6,338 nucleotides of DNA from Lachnospiraceae bacterium (GTDB lineage: Bacteria; Bacillota; Clostridia; Lachnospirales; Lachnospiraceae), in the NCBI GenBank assembly GCA_020860745.1, contig JAJBTR010000273.1, positions 1 to 6,338 on the forward strand, written 5' to 3'. Numbering within the stretch: position 1 is the first letter of the stretch; each line of letters starts with the position of its first letter. Position numbers and translations under genes: made by a program. This document shows, piece after piece, positions 6,309-6,338 of this stretch. The notes beneath the pieces were generated by a model that saw only the letters and a program-made list of their open reading frames with translations, was not told where the DNA came from and did not search any database.

Positions 6309-6338
6309 ATGAAGATCGAAAAATTAAATGAACATCAG
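6309..6338 (+). CDS. mecA: Probable MecA adaptor protein, first ten codons
   Basis: The ten codons to the window edge read MKIEKLNEHQ, close to the opening beta strand of MecA-family adaptors from Clostridia (MKIEK.N..Q) and to MEIERINEH of Bacillus subtilis MecA. MecA delivers substrates to the ClpC-ClpP protease in Firmicutes and acts in the cytoplasm. The ATG has AAGGAAG (about 6293-6299) at acceptable spacing and its own promoter immediately upstream. With so little sequence the assignment depends on the N-terminal signature alone; the rest of the gene is beyond the window. Confidence 0.6.
   Translation, partial: MKIEKLNEHQ

Noticed and set aside
1..6338. CRISPR array, tRNA, rRNA or origin
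   Set aside because: No regularly spaced repeats, cloverleaf, rRNA-like sequence or iteron cluster was seen on reading.

Overview
The window looks like chromosome from a low-to-mid-GC gut Firmicute, most likely Lachnospiraceae or a related Clostridium. The case rests on strong GGAG-type ribosome binding sites, consensus SigA-like promoters, a MecA-like N-terminus at the right edge, and a large primase-helicase of a type I recall from Lachnospiraceae accessory regions. The species assignment is inference.

Left part (1-3203, + strand) is accessory DNA. It holds the tail of an unidentified gene (to 77), a clean intrinsic terminator (85-114), a near-consensus promoter (151-179), and a large gene split over two frames (220-459 and 456-3203). 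Joined, it encodes about 994 residues: an N-terminal coiled coil, a Cys4 cluster, an archaeo-eukaryotic primase (AEP, PrimPol) domain of the 'TOTE conflict system' type, an SF2 helicase and a C-terminal PLD-like domain. Two things mark it out. The frame changes exactly at a T-TTT-TTA heptamer followed at once by TGA, with an ATGA stop/start overlap. The helicase Walker A motif reads AFDKT where AFGKT is expected. It is therefore either a decaying defence gene or one expressed through recoding or re-initiation; the sequence alone does not settle this.

Middle (3204-5520, - strand) is chromosomal-looking cell-wall DNA: a membrane-anchored GH18 glycosidase (3520-5250) followed by a cwlD-like N-acetylmuramoyl-L-alanine amidase that breaks off right after its first zinc-ligand motif DAGHGG (about 3292). 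The simplest reading is that the accessory segment inserted into the amidase gene, with its right boundary at about 3204-3292; the other boundary lies outside the window. The insertion also removed the end of the - strand transcription unit, leaving it pointing tail-to-tail into the defence-like gene with no visible terminator between them.

Right part (5521-6338) holds a small conserved-looking gene of unknown function on the - strand, a roughly 570-base intergenic region with several palindromes and a nested inverted repeat, and a well-formed promoter (6255-6283) driving the first ten codons of a probable mecA on the + strand.
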